The position numbers were made by a program, and so were the translations under genes. A model generated the notes under the pieces. It was not told the origin of the DNA. It made no database searches and saw only the letters and a program-made list of their open reading frames with translations. A stretch of DNA of 64,000 bases from Sclerurus mexicanus (Eukaryota; Chordata; Aves; Passeriformes; Furnariidae), in contig VWZF01002844.1 of NCBI GenBank assembly GCA_013396755.1, forward strand, positions 1,670,607 to 1,734,606, written 5' to 3'. Shown one piece after another: positions 1 through 11,227 of this stretch (positions are counted from its first letter, which is position 1; every line of letters begins with the position of its first letter).

Positions 1-385
1 TCAGTTATTAAATTACCAGCTCTAATGAGATAATTCCTGTCTTTCAGGCAACATTATGGATCAATGAAGCCTTTGTCTTCTTCCTATATCTGTAGAAAAG
101 CCCTATGAAATTAATCCCTCCACTGAAATCAATATTGATTCTGTGGTTCATTGCCACAGAGGGTGCCGCTGTATGTGTGCCCAGTCCACGATCTGCACCT
201 TCTGAGTTGCAAGCTGGTCCTTAGGAATTTGAGTGTACATTTTTTCCCACCTAACTAAACCAGAAATGTAGCCCCAGGGAGAATTTTCTGTGTAAACAAT
301 GAATCATTTTCCTAGTATCAATCGAGCAGCATTTTCTTGGGCAGTTCTTTGTAATTCTCCTCTTCAGTATTCCCTCAAGACTTAC

Positions 386-455
386 CAGGGATTCGATTAG
401 ATGATCTTTAAAGGTCCCTTCCAACTCAAACCAGTCTGTGGTTCTATGACTCTAT
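386..455 (+). repeat. CR1 LINE 3' tail fragment
   Basis: The segment reads as the terminal part of a bird CR1 element in sense orientation: 'gatgatctttaaaggtccc', then 'ttccaactcaaacca', then 'gttctatgactctat', which resembles the CR1 octamer tail. Only about 70 bases remain, as expected for a severely 5'-truncated CR1 copy. It has no coding capacity. Recognised by eye against the well-known CR1 3' end. Confidence 0.85.
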
Positions 456-1027
456 ATCTGGTGCTTACAGCAATGATTTATGGTCTTAAATGCAGAGCCA
501 ATGACATACATTTTCCCTCGTTGCTCCTTGGTGTCTTCAATAAATATGAAGTTGTGAATGAATGTTGCTATCAGAACAGCTTTCCCAGTGCTTAAAAATA
601 TCTGAGTAAAGTAGTATGAAGCGCCAGTAGTTTCTCATGATAATGTTCTTGCCTAGGAGTGCTTAAATCACATTTTTTACAGTGCTTTGATTTCTGGTAC
701 GAACTATTTATATCTCTATAGGTGATGTTGTAAAAATATGTGATCTTTACAGAATTTTACAAAAGTGAGGCATAGGACTATTGGCCCAGACTTTCGTGCA
801 AATGGGCAAGAGCTGTGTGCTCTGGCCTCTTCCTCCAGTTCCCCAGTGAGCAGAACTGTGCCTTGGTTCCTCTGACTTGTTCCATCTTCTCCGCGAAGCC
901 ATATGCTGCAGATCTGCTTCTCAACACGGAAGACAGGAAATGTTTAGGAATCGGGGGAGTGGAATAGCAAGAAAATGTTAGAGGAAATCTTAAAGAAAAA
1001 GAAAAGATAAACGAGAACGGTAGAATC
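456..1027. other. unique non-coding sequence
   Basis: I see no gene, RNA or recognisable repeat here. The short open frames on either strand have no protein-like composition or splice context. Confidence 0.6.
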
Positions 1028-1096
1028 ACTGAAGAGTTAGGGTTGAAAAGGGATCTTAGAGATCACCTAGTTCCACCCCCCTGCCATGGGCAGCAA
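1028..1096 (-). repeat. CR1 LINE 3' tail fragment, antisense
   Basis: The + strand shows 'gggttgaaaagggatcttag', 'agatcacctagttcca' and 'cccccctgccatgggcag', the antisense form of the CR1 terminal region. Resemblance stops at about 1096, where the sequence becomes CpG-rich. The fragment therefore abuts the island that follows. Confidence 0.85.
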
Positions 1097-1430
1097 CACG
1101 ACGGAAACGGGTTAATCGGCGAAGGGGTGAGCTGAGGAGTGCCGGTGTCGCGCAGCTCGGTGCCGCCCACGCCGCGCCGAGCCCACCCGCTCCTCCCGGT
1201 GTCACTTGTCACCGTGGGAGACCTCGGCCAGAGGCTGCTGTTCGCGCCGCCGCCGCCGGAGGGCAGCACAGCTCCACACAAGCGGCGGGCACAGCGCGGG
1301 GGGCGCGGGGGGCTGGCGGCACCGGGGGGTCACCTACGGGGACCATCATCACCAGGGATGCTCCAGCACCGCTGGCGTGGGGCTCAGCAGGACGGTGGCT
1401 TTGGCCTGTGATAGCAGCTATTGCCGGCAA
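1097..1430. promoter_or_regulatory. CpG island-like segment
   Basis: An abrupt GC-rich block in AT-rich surroundings. I count about 35 CpG dinucleotides by hand between 1097 and 1380, including a short CCG run near 1246-1258, whereas neighbouring sequence is nearly CpG-free. CpG islands in vertebrates usually mark promoters. By known gene order, GABRA5 lies divergently upstream of GABRB3 in other vertebrates, so a minus-strand GABRA5 first exon here is possible, but no coding sequence of that gene is visible. Overlapping open frames on both strands are what GC-rich DNA produces by chance. Alternatives are an orphan island or a GC-rich repeat I do not recognise. Confidence 0.55.
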
Positions 1431-2344
1431 TAGAGAGATCGCTGTTTTGAAGGCAACAGTATTGTACGTGTCCTCCGCTGTGCGTTTCTTCAGGCACTCC
1501 CTGGTGACTCACACTTACCCTTAGCCTGCTAATCACGTTTTAGAGGCTATGTTGATTTTAGTATGTAAAGCAATTGCTTTTCATTGGGATCAGGGAAATG
1601 TTTTGGTTGCTTGCTTGGTTGCTTTTTCTCTGTGCCCATGTTTTGCAGAAGCCAGCATGGCCATTCCATACCGTGCTTTTCCTTCAAATTTAGGAAAAAA
1701 TTTTTGTGGTCTTTCTCTGACATTTCTTCTCCCTAATTCCTTGAGTAATGTTCCTTATTTGTAGGTATGAATGTATTTGAGCTAGATTATCCTCCACATG
1801 GGAGTAAAACCACGGTGCAGACAAAACGGGCTGTGATTTTTTTTTGTGGCACACACTGGGGAGCTCACTGGGAAATACACACCAACCCCTAACACTGTGA
1901 CACTCAGTGTTAGAAAGTGGTCTGTTATGCCAGCAGCCAAAGGCATCTCTGTAATTGATCAAGTCATTCCTTCTTCTAGGAGAGCTACAGAAAGCTCATG
2001 AAGTTGTGTGGAGGTGGGAATTGAGCCAAGCAGGCTCTTAGTGGCATTCTTTTCTACCAAAACAATTCAACTTCCGACATGTAGGTGGAGAGGGCAGCCT
2101 GTTTTCCTGACATCTGCCTTTGGCCTCCTAGCTAAGACTCCACACAAGGCAGCACTCGCAACAGTGATTTTGGTGATACAAATCCTTTTCCAATAGAGAG
2201 CAGTCTGAATTCATCAGTCACTGAAGGAGTCCCTAATCATCAGCTAATACCGACTCAGCCACTTTCAACAGAGACTGGATGTAAACAAAGGGTGAAAGCC
2301 TCGGTTTTGGTCCTTTCTTTACTGTATCTATAAAGACCATAGTC
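1431..2344. other. unique non-coding sequence
   Basis: No exon, RNA gene or repeat recognised. Short open frames here show no protein-like pattern. Confidence 0.5.
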
Positions 2345-2604
2345 AAGAGGCTTCTACTCAGCCCTGGTGAGACACATCTGGAGTACAAGATCCAGCTTTG
2401 GGCTCCCCACTATTAGAGAGACATGGACATAGTGGAAAAAGTCAAGCAAAGCACCAAGAAGATTATTAAAAGACTAAAGTGTCTCTCCTATGAGGAGAGG
2501 CAGAGAGAGCTGGGACTGCTCAGGGAGAAACTTATCCATGAGTATAAATACCTGAGGCCTGAAGAAAAGGGAGAGAGACTTCGCTTAGTGCTACCCACTC
2601 ACAG
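2345..2604 (+). repeat. CR1 LINE, outer copy, 5' part
   Basis: Degenerate CR1 in sense orientation. The landmarks are 'ctactcagccctggtgagac', 'ctggagtacaagatccagct', 'ctctcctatgaggagaggca' and 'gagagagacttcgcttagtg'. They correspond to the reverse-transcriptase C-terminal end and the start of the 3' untranslated region. The element breaks off at 'cccactcacag' and resumes at 3021, interrupted by a second CR1. The 65-codon open frame inside is a decayed remnant. Confidence 0.85.
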
Positions 2605-3020
2605 TAAGTCAGTCCAATGAGGAGTGGCTGAGGGAGCTGGGGTCGTTCAGCCTGGAGGAAAGGAGGCTCCAGGGAGACCTTGTCACTCTCTACAACCACC
2701 AGAAAGGAGATTGTAGCCAGGTGGGGGTTGGCCTCTTCTCCCAGGCAACAAGTGACAGGGAGAGAGGACACAGTCTCAAGCTGCACCAAGGGAAGTTTGG
2801 GTTGGGCATCAGGAAGAGTTTCTTCACAGAGAGGCTTGTTAAGCATTGGAACAGGCTGCCCAGGGAAGTAGTGGAGTCACTATCCCTGGAAGTGTTCAAG
2901 AAATTACAGGTTGTGGTACTTAGTGCCATGGTCTAGTTAATAAGGTGATGATCAGGTAAAGGTTGGACTTGATGATCTTGGAGGTCTTTTCCAACATAAG
3001 TTATTCTTTAATTCTTTGAT
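2605..3020 (+). repeat. CR1 LINE, inner (nested) copy
   Basis: A second CR1 in the same orientation, inserted into the outer copy. It contains 'gagggagctggggtcgttca', 'cctggaggaaaggaggctcc', 'attggaacaggctgcccagg', 'ggttggacttgatgatcttg' and ends in the tail-like 'attctttaattctttgat'. CR1 usually makes no clear target duplication, and none is obvious here. Confidence 0.85.
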
Positions 3021-3268
3021 AGGACAAGGTACAGTGGGCACAAATTAAAAAACACAACATTCCATCTGAACACAAGAAAACACATTGTTACTTTGAGGGT
3101 GGTTAAACATAGGAACAGGTTGCCCAGAGATGTTGTGAAGTCTCTATCTATACAGACAAAACCTGAAGGTAAATGATTCTGGGAAGCCCACTGTAACTGA
3201 CCCTGCCATGGGCCTGGCTAATCTCCAGAGGTGCCATCCTGTCTCAACCATCCTGTGATCCTGTAAGC
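3021..3268 (+). repeat. CR1 LINE, outer copy, 3' part
   Basis: Resumes the interrupted element with 'aggacaaggtacagtgggca', a CR1 segment that normally follows 'gtgcccagtgacag', which is roughly what stands at 2590-2604. It continues through 'gaacaggttgcccagagatg' and ends near 'catcctgtgatcctgtaag'. Together, 2345-2604 and 3021-3268 reconstitute a continuous element. Confidence 0.8.
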
Positions 3269-6200
3269 TACAAAAATTCTGACATTCTGTGAAACTCTCT
3301 GTTACTTTCCCCAAATTACTTCCCAACTGTATCTGTTAGTGAAATAATGCAGACAACCTTGCTGATGTGATAGGTATTAAAGTATGATAGACTTCAAAGC
3401 ATTTGGTGTATTTCTGAATGATAAAAAAGGATACTGATAGCCTTTTTTCCCCTTCATGTATGCCTGCTCTGTAATGGCATGGACACCATCAAACATGGCC
3501 AGTGTGCTGCATATCACTTGTCTGATGGGCCATTCTGCCGACAGAGCTGCATTTTGAACCTGGTGTTTTGGTGGTTTGTTCTGTGCACCCCAGTGGCAAT
3601 AGGGAGATACTTAACTGAGCTTTGTGAAAAGTGGCTGAGGATAGAGTAACAGTGGGAAGGATCGCTCAGAGACGGTCCCTTTTTGTGTGACACAGAAGAC
3701 ATCAACACCACTGGAAGAGATAGGCAGCTTGTTCTTCCAGCAAAATTCTGGCTGGTTGAGAAAAGCAACACCTTTAGCAAGTGACACTGATGCTTCTGCA
3801 TGCTCTTTGTTGTGAGCCCCAAATCTTCAGGTTCAAAGGTCTTAAAAATTTCATCTGAAGCTAATCCTGAGCAGGTTACTTTCTGCACACATTCAGTTTA
3901 GAAACAAATGAAAGGCTATGTTTTCTCTTTGGTGGTTCATCTGTCTGTTTTGGGCAATCTTCAGTCCATTTCCACATATTAGACTAACAGCTGAGCAAAT
4001 ATTCAGGGTGTGCCTCAATACTGCTGTCACGGATTTATAGAACACACTAAGCTTCAGTGTTTCTGAAAACCACTCTAGGCACCTTATAGAGGTCCCTACT
4101 GCAAGATTAGAGCCCTGGGTGCTGGAAGCCAAATTTCTCAAAAGTGACTGGCAGGAAATGTAAATGGTTTTATATCTCTATTAGATACTTTGCCCCATTA
4201 GATCGGAGAAATGATTCCTAGAGATACCTCTCCCACCCAAAGGAGTGGAGAATGTTTCCAATATTTTTCAGTCCATTGTGTAAGTGTTTAATGCTTTAAC
4301 CCTTGGATTACAGCATTAGAGCAAAGACTGTCTATTACTTAAAGGGACATTCCTGTCTTTCTGCACCCATATGAAGGGGTTCCGTCTTTTCCCCCAAATC
4401 CACTTCATTGCCTGAGTCTTTACAATTCCCTTTTCTCTTAACAATTTTCTCCTCTCTACCGGTTAACCCAGATGGTCCAGATTTACACAGTTTATATTCC
4501 ACCTGTGTGGCTGAGGTGAGTCTAAGTGTTGAAAGCCTAGCTCTGGTCAACAAAGAGCACAGGGCCAGGGCCAATGATGGGGATCATCAGGCCTGCCACT
4601 GCCCTTTGCAGGGAAATGTTGCACACAGGTGGCTTATGACAGTTCACTCATATTAGTTCAGCTTGTCAGTGAGATAGTTCTTTTCTCCTCTGCCCTGGAA
4701 AAGAGAATTTCCTCCACACTGGTGGATAGCAATGCAAATTCAGAGTGTGGTGTCTAACCTGCTTACAAATGTTTTTTCAAGGGAAGAATTGTAGGCTTAT
4801 TCACATCCTTGCTGGGTTCAGATGTGAAATCTGCTCCCTATTCCTGCAGTCTCCCAAAGTCTGCCCTTGAGATTCAAACCATGAAAGCCAAAGAGATTTG
4901 AAATGCATCCTGAACTGCTAGTTCATGGTCTTAGTTTCAGGAGGTGAAAGGGTCTACCTAACAAGAGTCTCTCCTGCATCACACAGTCCACAAATTTCCA
5001 TAACAGTATAAACTGTGACTTTATGGTTTACTTTCCTCTTGTTTTGCAAGAATACATGCTGTTTTTTATGGATATCCATAAACCACAGCAAGTCACCTCC
5101 TCTGTAAGTATTACATCCCATAAACAAGGGCCTGCTGGTATCTCACCTTAAATCTCTCCCTGGTTTCTTCTCTTGTTGGCACAGTGTTTTTAGAAGAGAT
5201 AAGATTGTAGACTAGTGAGATTGGCATTGCAAGTAGAAGGAGATTTGAAACAAGGGTGTCACCCAATCAAAGTTTATAACATGATGTTCTCTTAGATTTG
5301 GTGTCCTTTACTAACAAATTGATTTAATGTATCTATAAAGATATAGTGGATACAGCTGTGAAGTCCACACTTTGCCCACCTCTGAACTGGACCCGTTACA
5401 GGTTTCCTGCTTGGCAACCATAGACATTGTCCTAATAATATGAAAATTACAGTGCAAATAGGTGTACTTAAGCTTCTTAACAGGCCTAGTGAGAAGCAGC
5501 CATATTCAAAGTTAGCAAATAGAAGCATAGCTTGTCTTCTCAGTCTGTTTGCTTTACTCAGCAGCAGCACTCATTGTATCCTGACATTCCCAGGGGATTG
5601 CCTCTGGATCTTCAATTTGTTCAGAGTTTAACTTTTAAACGTGAAATATATAAACCATACTTCTGCATAGAAAGAGATAATAATGTAAAGGATGAATAAG
5701 TGTTCTCTAAACACATAAGATACTTGTAACTAATGTGTTCAAGTAGATTATATTAAACACTGGTGATACCTGATTGTGTCTAAAGTATTTTAGTCTTTTG
5801 GTGCAAACTTAAGGGAGATTTTTTGCACACAAGTGAGCATCAACTCAGAAAACCTCTGAATGACCCTATGATATATAAAATACCTTTGATTGATTTCTTC
5901 AAAATGGTTAATTTAATGGTTTCATATTTTAGCTAGTCAAAGTATTTAAAAAATAACAGGTCATTAGGTTAGCATTGTATATAATCTTTAAGGCCTCAGT
6001 TCTGCTGTCTGGTCATTTGGGTGCATATTTACTGTAAGAATGGCACTGCATGGTGCATTCAATGTGAGGGAAGAGCACACCTTTAATGATACAGTTGAGG
6101 AAAAACCCATCTGAGTAAGAAAGAACTTTGTGGAAAATATCCACAACAATTCAGCTTCATACCTATGATTCCTAAAGAAGCCTTAATCAGGTTTAAACTA

Positions 6201-8839
6201 GGGCGTATGAGCTCTGCATCAATACTCAAGGCTTTATGTATATGCTATTGTACATGCAATTCCTTCATAACAGGAAGGAGAGAACAAATCTTGGAAGGAA
6301 CAACACAGAAATTCATTGAACTAAGAGGGAAGGATCAATTTTGATAAATTCTTTATTAAGTATATATTCAAATATTCATAATGGATGGAAGGTGAATTTA
6401 CTAATGGACAATATAGCTATACTAAACTAATGTACTTAGTGATGTTAAGGACAGAGTATTTGAAGTTTAGAAATTGGTTAAATACAGACAAGAAGTACCA
6501 AAATCTATTTGACATTTGGAGTACATCTCTGAATTTAATTATACCTACATATATATGTATCTCTCTCACACATATTTAGATTATAAGATCTATCTATTTA
6601 TGCATATTGACACATGTATGTACATATCAGGTCTACTTGTCAGTTGGAGTTTGGCTTTGTAAATGCTACAGTAAGATTGGATTAACATGTTTTAAGTTAT
6701 TGTGACGAACTCAGTTCTTTTTTTGGCTGCTATAGTTTCCATATTTACTGCATTTCCCTGTGTTGTTTATATATGTGCTGGGCATACTGACAGAACTCAT
6801 TATTTCTGTTTCTGATCAATATAGGTAACTGTCAAAGATGCCAAAAAACATTAGTATCCACTTCTGTAAAATTTCACATAAGCTTTCAAGTCACCCTATA
6901 ATGATTCATTATAAAAATTAGCTGCTGCTACAGAAAAATACACTAATGCATACCATTTGGAAAGCTGTAGACACAACTTACATTTATTTTAGGATTTGCA
7001 ATGTGCTGATTTTCAAGCTGAATTTATTGGCAAGAGTTAGGTGGGAATAAATGTTCTCAGCAGTTCCGAATCCCATTAAATGTGACTTCTGTTGTATAGA
7101 TTCAAGTGATATAATTAACAAAATTTCAAGAAAAATGAGGTTTTAAATTGTTTTATCTAGAATTAGCTTTTACAGAAATTGAACAGAGCTGCTAAAAAAA
7201 TAAAATGAAAAGGAAATAACCTGACAGTGCCTTGTTTTGAAAAATATGTTGATGGAGATTTCACAATGATTTATATATAGAACTACAGGATGTTAAATAT
7301 TAATGATTGAACTATAGCAACCATTATAATATACCACACCAATGCAGGTGATGCCAGTCCTACAGCTTTGTAGGAAAATATTTTGTCAGTCCCAGTGCAG
7401 TAGAATTCAGAAAGATAAAAATAGCAACATATATTATGTATATCAGTCAATAAGCCAGATTTTCATGCAGTACAAATTGGCCAAGTGAAGGGCAGCAGAA
7501 CTACACCCATGCATCAGCTGGGGATATGCCTGGAGTGTAACCTAGTAATTATTATTCAGTCAATGAGAGTTTGTTTTAATCTGAAGAATGAGATTTGGCA
7601 CAAATATTAAATAGGGGCATTTTTTGTTTTCATTTTAGTAGACCTTTATTCAATGAAAAATGCAGATGGCTTGCTCACAAAATGACTGCAGAACAGGCTC
7701 AAATTTGCCAGTTTGTATTAGTCCATGGAAAAAAGTAGACTAAAATAGTAGAGTTAGTGAGCATTTTTGTTTTAATATTTCTAAAAACAGTAGGATGGAA
7801 GAGGAGGATACAGTTGCAGAAAGACTTCAGAACAGCTGTGAGGAGTCATACAACCCATGGTTCGGACATTCCCTTTGACTGTGAGAAAGTCAGATTAACC
7901 CTTTGTTGTGGACAGTTATTTTCTTTTTGACCATGGAGAATTTTTTGTGGATTTTCCTTGTTTTTTCCTCCTTGTTCTGTTCCACTTTTATAAAAGTGAT
8001 TGAGTGTTCAGCATATTTAGTATGTAGCACATCCAAGTTCATTCCTGGGTGCACAGTGTTTTCCTTCACTACTTGTGCTATAGCTTTTGAAGGAAGCAAT
8101 CAGGCACATGAGCTGGAGGGACAGGATGGCACATTGTCCAGGTCTCCAGACTCCATATCTATTTAAAGTCCACAACTCTATTGAATGCATATTTTTGAGA
8201 AATAAGACTGCTTGCATAAGTAAAATAAGCTGGTTTTATCACCACACCTTTCACCTTTAGCAACTGAAAACTAGTGCATTAGTTTCAGGTTTGAGGCTAT
8301 ATATTTTGAATGGATCAGACTGCGGGACAATTGTCTACCAGAAACTTTACCTGTTTGTCTAAAGAAATTGGTTGTGGGTGCAAGGAACAAACACCTGTAT
8401 TAATTTTAGCTCCAAATAATGGGAATGGTCAATAAACATAGCATCTCAGTTGCACAGAAGAGGATCAAAAGAATATCTTCAAAGAGAAAATGGTGGATTA
8501 AATAAAATATGACCACCAGAATGATTGCAGTTTGATCTACTGGTGTTTTCCCAGTTACTAAAAAGAACAGAACAAGCACCATCAAATGTTAATCAGATGC
8601 TTTTTGTGTAGAGAGTGTTGGGGCAGGATCCTGGGTATGTCCAAGACTGCAGAAGGGAATGAGTTTCAGGTGAAGAATGCAAGAAAAGAGACATTAAGCC
8701 CGACCTTTTTCCACTTTAACTGCATTTCATCATAAAGTGTCATTTTGTTGAAAACAGCTTATGGTGCTTTAATCACAGCTTTTTGAACTCCACCATCTAC
8801 ACCATGGAAAAGTAAATTACCCACCCTGGAAACACCAGC
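3269..8839. other. long AT-rich intergenic stretch
   Basis: About 5.5 kb without a recognisable exon, RNA gene or well-preserved repeat. Open frames up to 124 codons (for example 3514-3888, minus) lack conserved-looking composition and paired splice signals, and I regard them as chance. Diverged repeats may be present but cannot be named by eye. Confidence 0.5.
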
Positions 8840-9080
8840 ACCTCACTAGCTAAGGCATTCACCCAGGCACGGGTGGACCCGGTTCAAAATCCTTGTGTAA
8901 ACGCTGGACTGAAGTATTAGTCTCTTAATGCAAAGTCCAAAATTCTGGCAGCCAACTTTTAACTGCATGTCTTATTTTATGGATGACCAGCTTGGGCTGC
9001 CCAGGGCTTATAGAGCACTTGCAATGGTAGACAAAGTTGGTGAGAGCTGTGGTTTCTCAACACCTCTGACTGCAAGGCTG
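8840..9080 (+). repeat. ancient tRNA-derived SINE
   Basis: The 5' end looks like a tRNA-derived head. 'tagctaaggca' at 8847-8857 is close to a polymerase III A box, and 'ggttcaaaatcc' at 8881-8892 is close to a B box. Spacing is about 24 bases between the boxes. The body is diverged and the 3' boundary is uncertain. I take it as an old amniote SINE, not a functional tRNA, because no cloverleaf can be formed around the boxes. Confidence 0.45.
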
Positions 9081-9114
9081 TGCAGTCTCCAGTAAAGTAC
9101 ACAGGGTTGCAAGC

Positions 9115-9291
9115 CATGAATTTTAATCCTTGCTCTGCCACTAATTCACTGTGTAGCTCCAGGCAAGTCCCTATTTCTTCAGCTGTAAAATGGGAATAAT
9201 AATAATGGTTTCCTATCTTTCAGCAGCGATAAATTCATCTGTGTTCTTGAGGCATGCAAATACTACAGTGATGAGTGGCCCAGAAAAGACC
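9115..9291 (+). repeat. MIR-like (CORE-SINE type) element
   Basis: Shows the typical MIR order: 'tgctctgccactaattcact', 'gtgtagctccaggcaagtcc', 'cagctgtaaaatgggaataa', then an AATAAT stretch and a degraded 3' part. MIR-like elements are old and shared across amniotes, so this is a molecular fossil. Confidence 0.75.
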
Positions 9292-10230
9292 ATGAAAAAA
9301 TGAATAATTCTGTATTTACTGCAGGCTTTGGGTGTGCAGTAAATAAGGCACTGTTAACTGGCTGGTGAAGATTACTTTTCAAAGTAGCTGCTTATTCAGT
9401 AGGTACTATGTAATCAGTACCTACTTATCCTGTGTAATGAATGCTAAAGGGTTCCTTGGGGAAAAAAAGGGAGGCAAAGACACATTTCAAGAAAAATCTT
9501 AATACTGATTTACAGGAAGGTATAGTTAGGAGTTCATCATCCATTTAGGTTCTAGTGTTCTTCAACTTTAAAGCTCTTGATTTTGGCAGCCATCATAACG
9601 TTCTTCTGAGGCAATTGTCTTCTGTGCAGGCACATGATTAAGTATAATAACTTGCTCTCTGCCATAAAAGCAAGGATGATTTACTCAAAAGTAGCATTTT
9701 GACTGTGCGTGTCTATCATTCTTCATGTGCAATTATTTCAGTCAGAAAACCAGGAAAAACAAAACTGACCTTTTCTTTTTTTTTTTCTCCTGAGTTCTGA
9801 GATGAGTGTCAGGGTAGGTGACCTGTTCAATTTAAGGTGTCTCTCTATTTGTATACAAATAAATTTCCCCCTAAGAGCTCCTCTTGTAATAAACACATTG
9901 CAGCTGTTGAAAGTAGCAAGAAAAAGGATGAAGACATGAAAACCACTGTACATGGTGGTATGCTAACACTTCAATTCAAACTTTAAGGTAGCCTGAGCAT
10001 GTTTATCCTGCAATTTAACTGCTTATTAGACCATTGCTATCACATCTGTTAAAAGCATGTGCAATCTGCAAAACAAGCTGCCAAATGTCCTTTTTACAAT
10101 TACATTTTTCAGAGATCGGTATTGTCATTGATTGAGAGAAGTGCATGTTGTTTACCTTGTCTTCATCAAGGCTTTTGTCATTTACTCCCATAAGATCTTC
10201 ACAAGTAGTCTTAGAAAGTGTGGGTTAAAT
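9292..10230. other. unique non-coding sequence
   Basis: No gene or recognisable repeat. A T-rich run at about 9774-9788 is simple sequence. Confidence 0.5.
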
Positions 10231-11227
10231 GAGTGCACAGTGAGGCGGATCAAGAACTGGATGAACCGCAGAGCTCAGAGGGTTGTGATCAGTGGCACAG
10301 AGACCATTTGAGGGCCTGCAGTGAGCAGTGTTCCTCAGGAGTCAGTACTTAATCATCAGTGACCCGCATGAAGAGATGGAGTGTACCCTCAGGAAGTTTG
10401 CTGAGGGTACAAAACTGGGACTAGTGGCTGACACATCAGAAGGCTGTGCTGCCAATCAGTGAGACTTGGACAGGCTGGAGAGCTGGGTAGAGAGGAACCT
10501 AAAGAAGTTCAATAAAGGCAAATGTGGGATCCTGCACCGAGGCAGAAATACCCCCATGCACCAGCATAGGTTAGGGGCTGACCCAATGGAAAACAGCTCT
10601 ACAGAAAAGGACCTGAGGAGCCTGGTGGACAACAAGTTGTCCATCAGTCAGTGATGTGTCCTTGTGGCCAGGAAGGTCAATGGTATCCAGTGGTGCATCA
10701 GGAATACCAAATCCAGCATGTCAATGGAGGTGATCCTGCCCCTCTACTCAGCCCCAGTGAGTCTGCACCAGGAGTATTGTGTCCAGTTCTGGGCTTCCCC
10801 ACCCAAGAAAGACAAGGAACTACTAGGGAGGGTCCAGCAGAGAGTTATAAAGATGATTAGGGAACAGATAATCTCTCTTATGAGGAAAAGCTGAGGGAGC
10901 TGTGTCTGTTTTGCCTGCAGAAAACTGAGAGGGGATCTTATCAAGGCATACAAATATCTTAAGGGAGGGTGTCAAGAGGGTGGATCCAGACTCTTGTCAG
11001 CGGTGCCCAGCAACAGTACAAGAGGCAATGGGCGCAAAAAGAAGCATGGGAAGTTCCATCTGAATATGAGGAAAAAGTTTTCACTTTGAGGGTGACAGAG
11101 CACTGGAACAGGCTGCCCAGGGAGGCTGTGTAGCCTCCTTCTCTGGAGATATTCAAAACTCACCTGGAAGTGATCCTGAGCAACATGCTTTAGCAGGAGG
11201 GTTCCGAGAGCAGCCATTCTGTGAGTC
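10231..11227 (+). repeat. CR1 LINE copy, about 1 kb
   Basis: One of the two longest younger CR1 copies in the window, in sense orientation. Landmarks run in order from 'gtgcacagtgaggcggatca', 'gctcagagggttgtgatcag' and 'gacttggacaggctggagag' to 'gtgtccagttctgggcttcc', 'gaggggatcttatcaaggca' and 'cactggaacaggctgcccag'. It covers the 3' third of the reverse-transcriptase frame plus the untranslated region. The frame is broken into short pieces (10466-10654, 10651-10860 and others), so it is dead. The usual 'ggttggactagatgatc' terminal block appears deleted: the sequence jumps from 'tagcaggagggttcc' to 'ccattctgtgag'. Confidence 0.92.
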
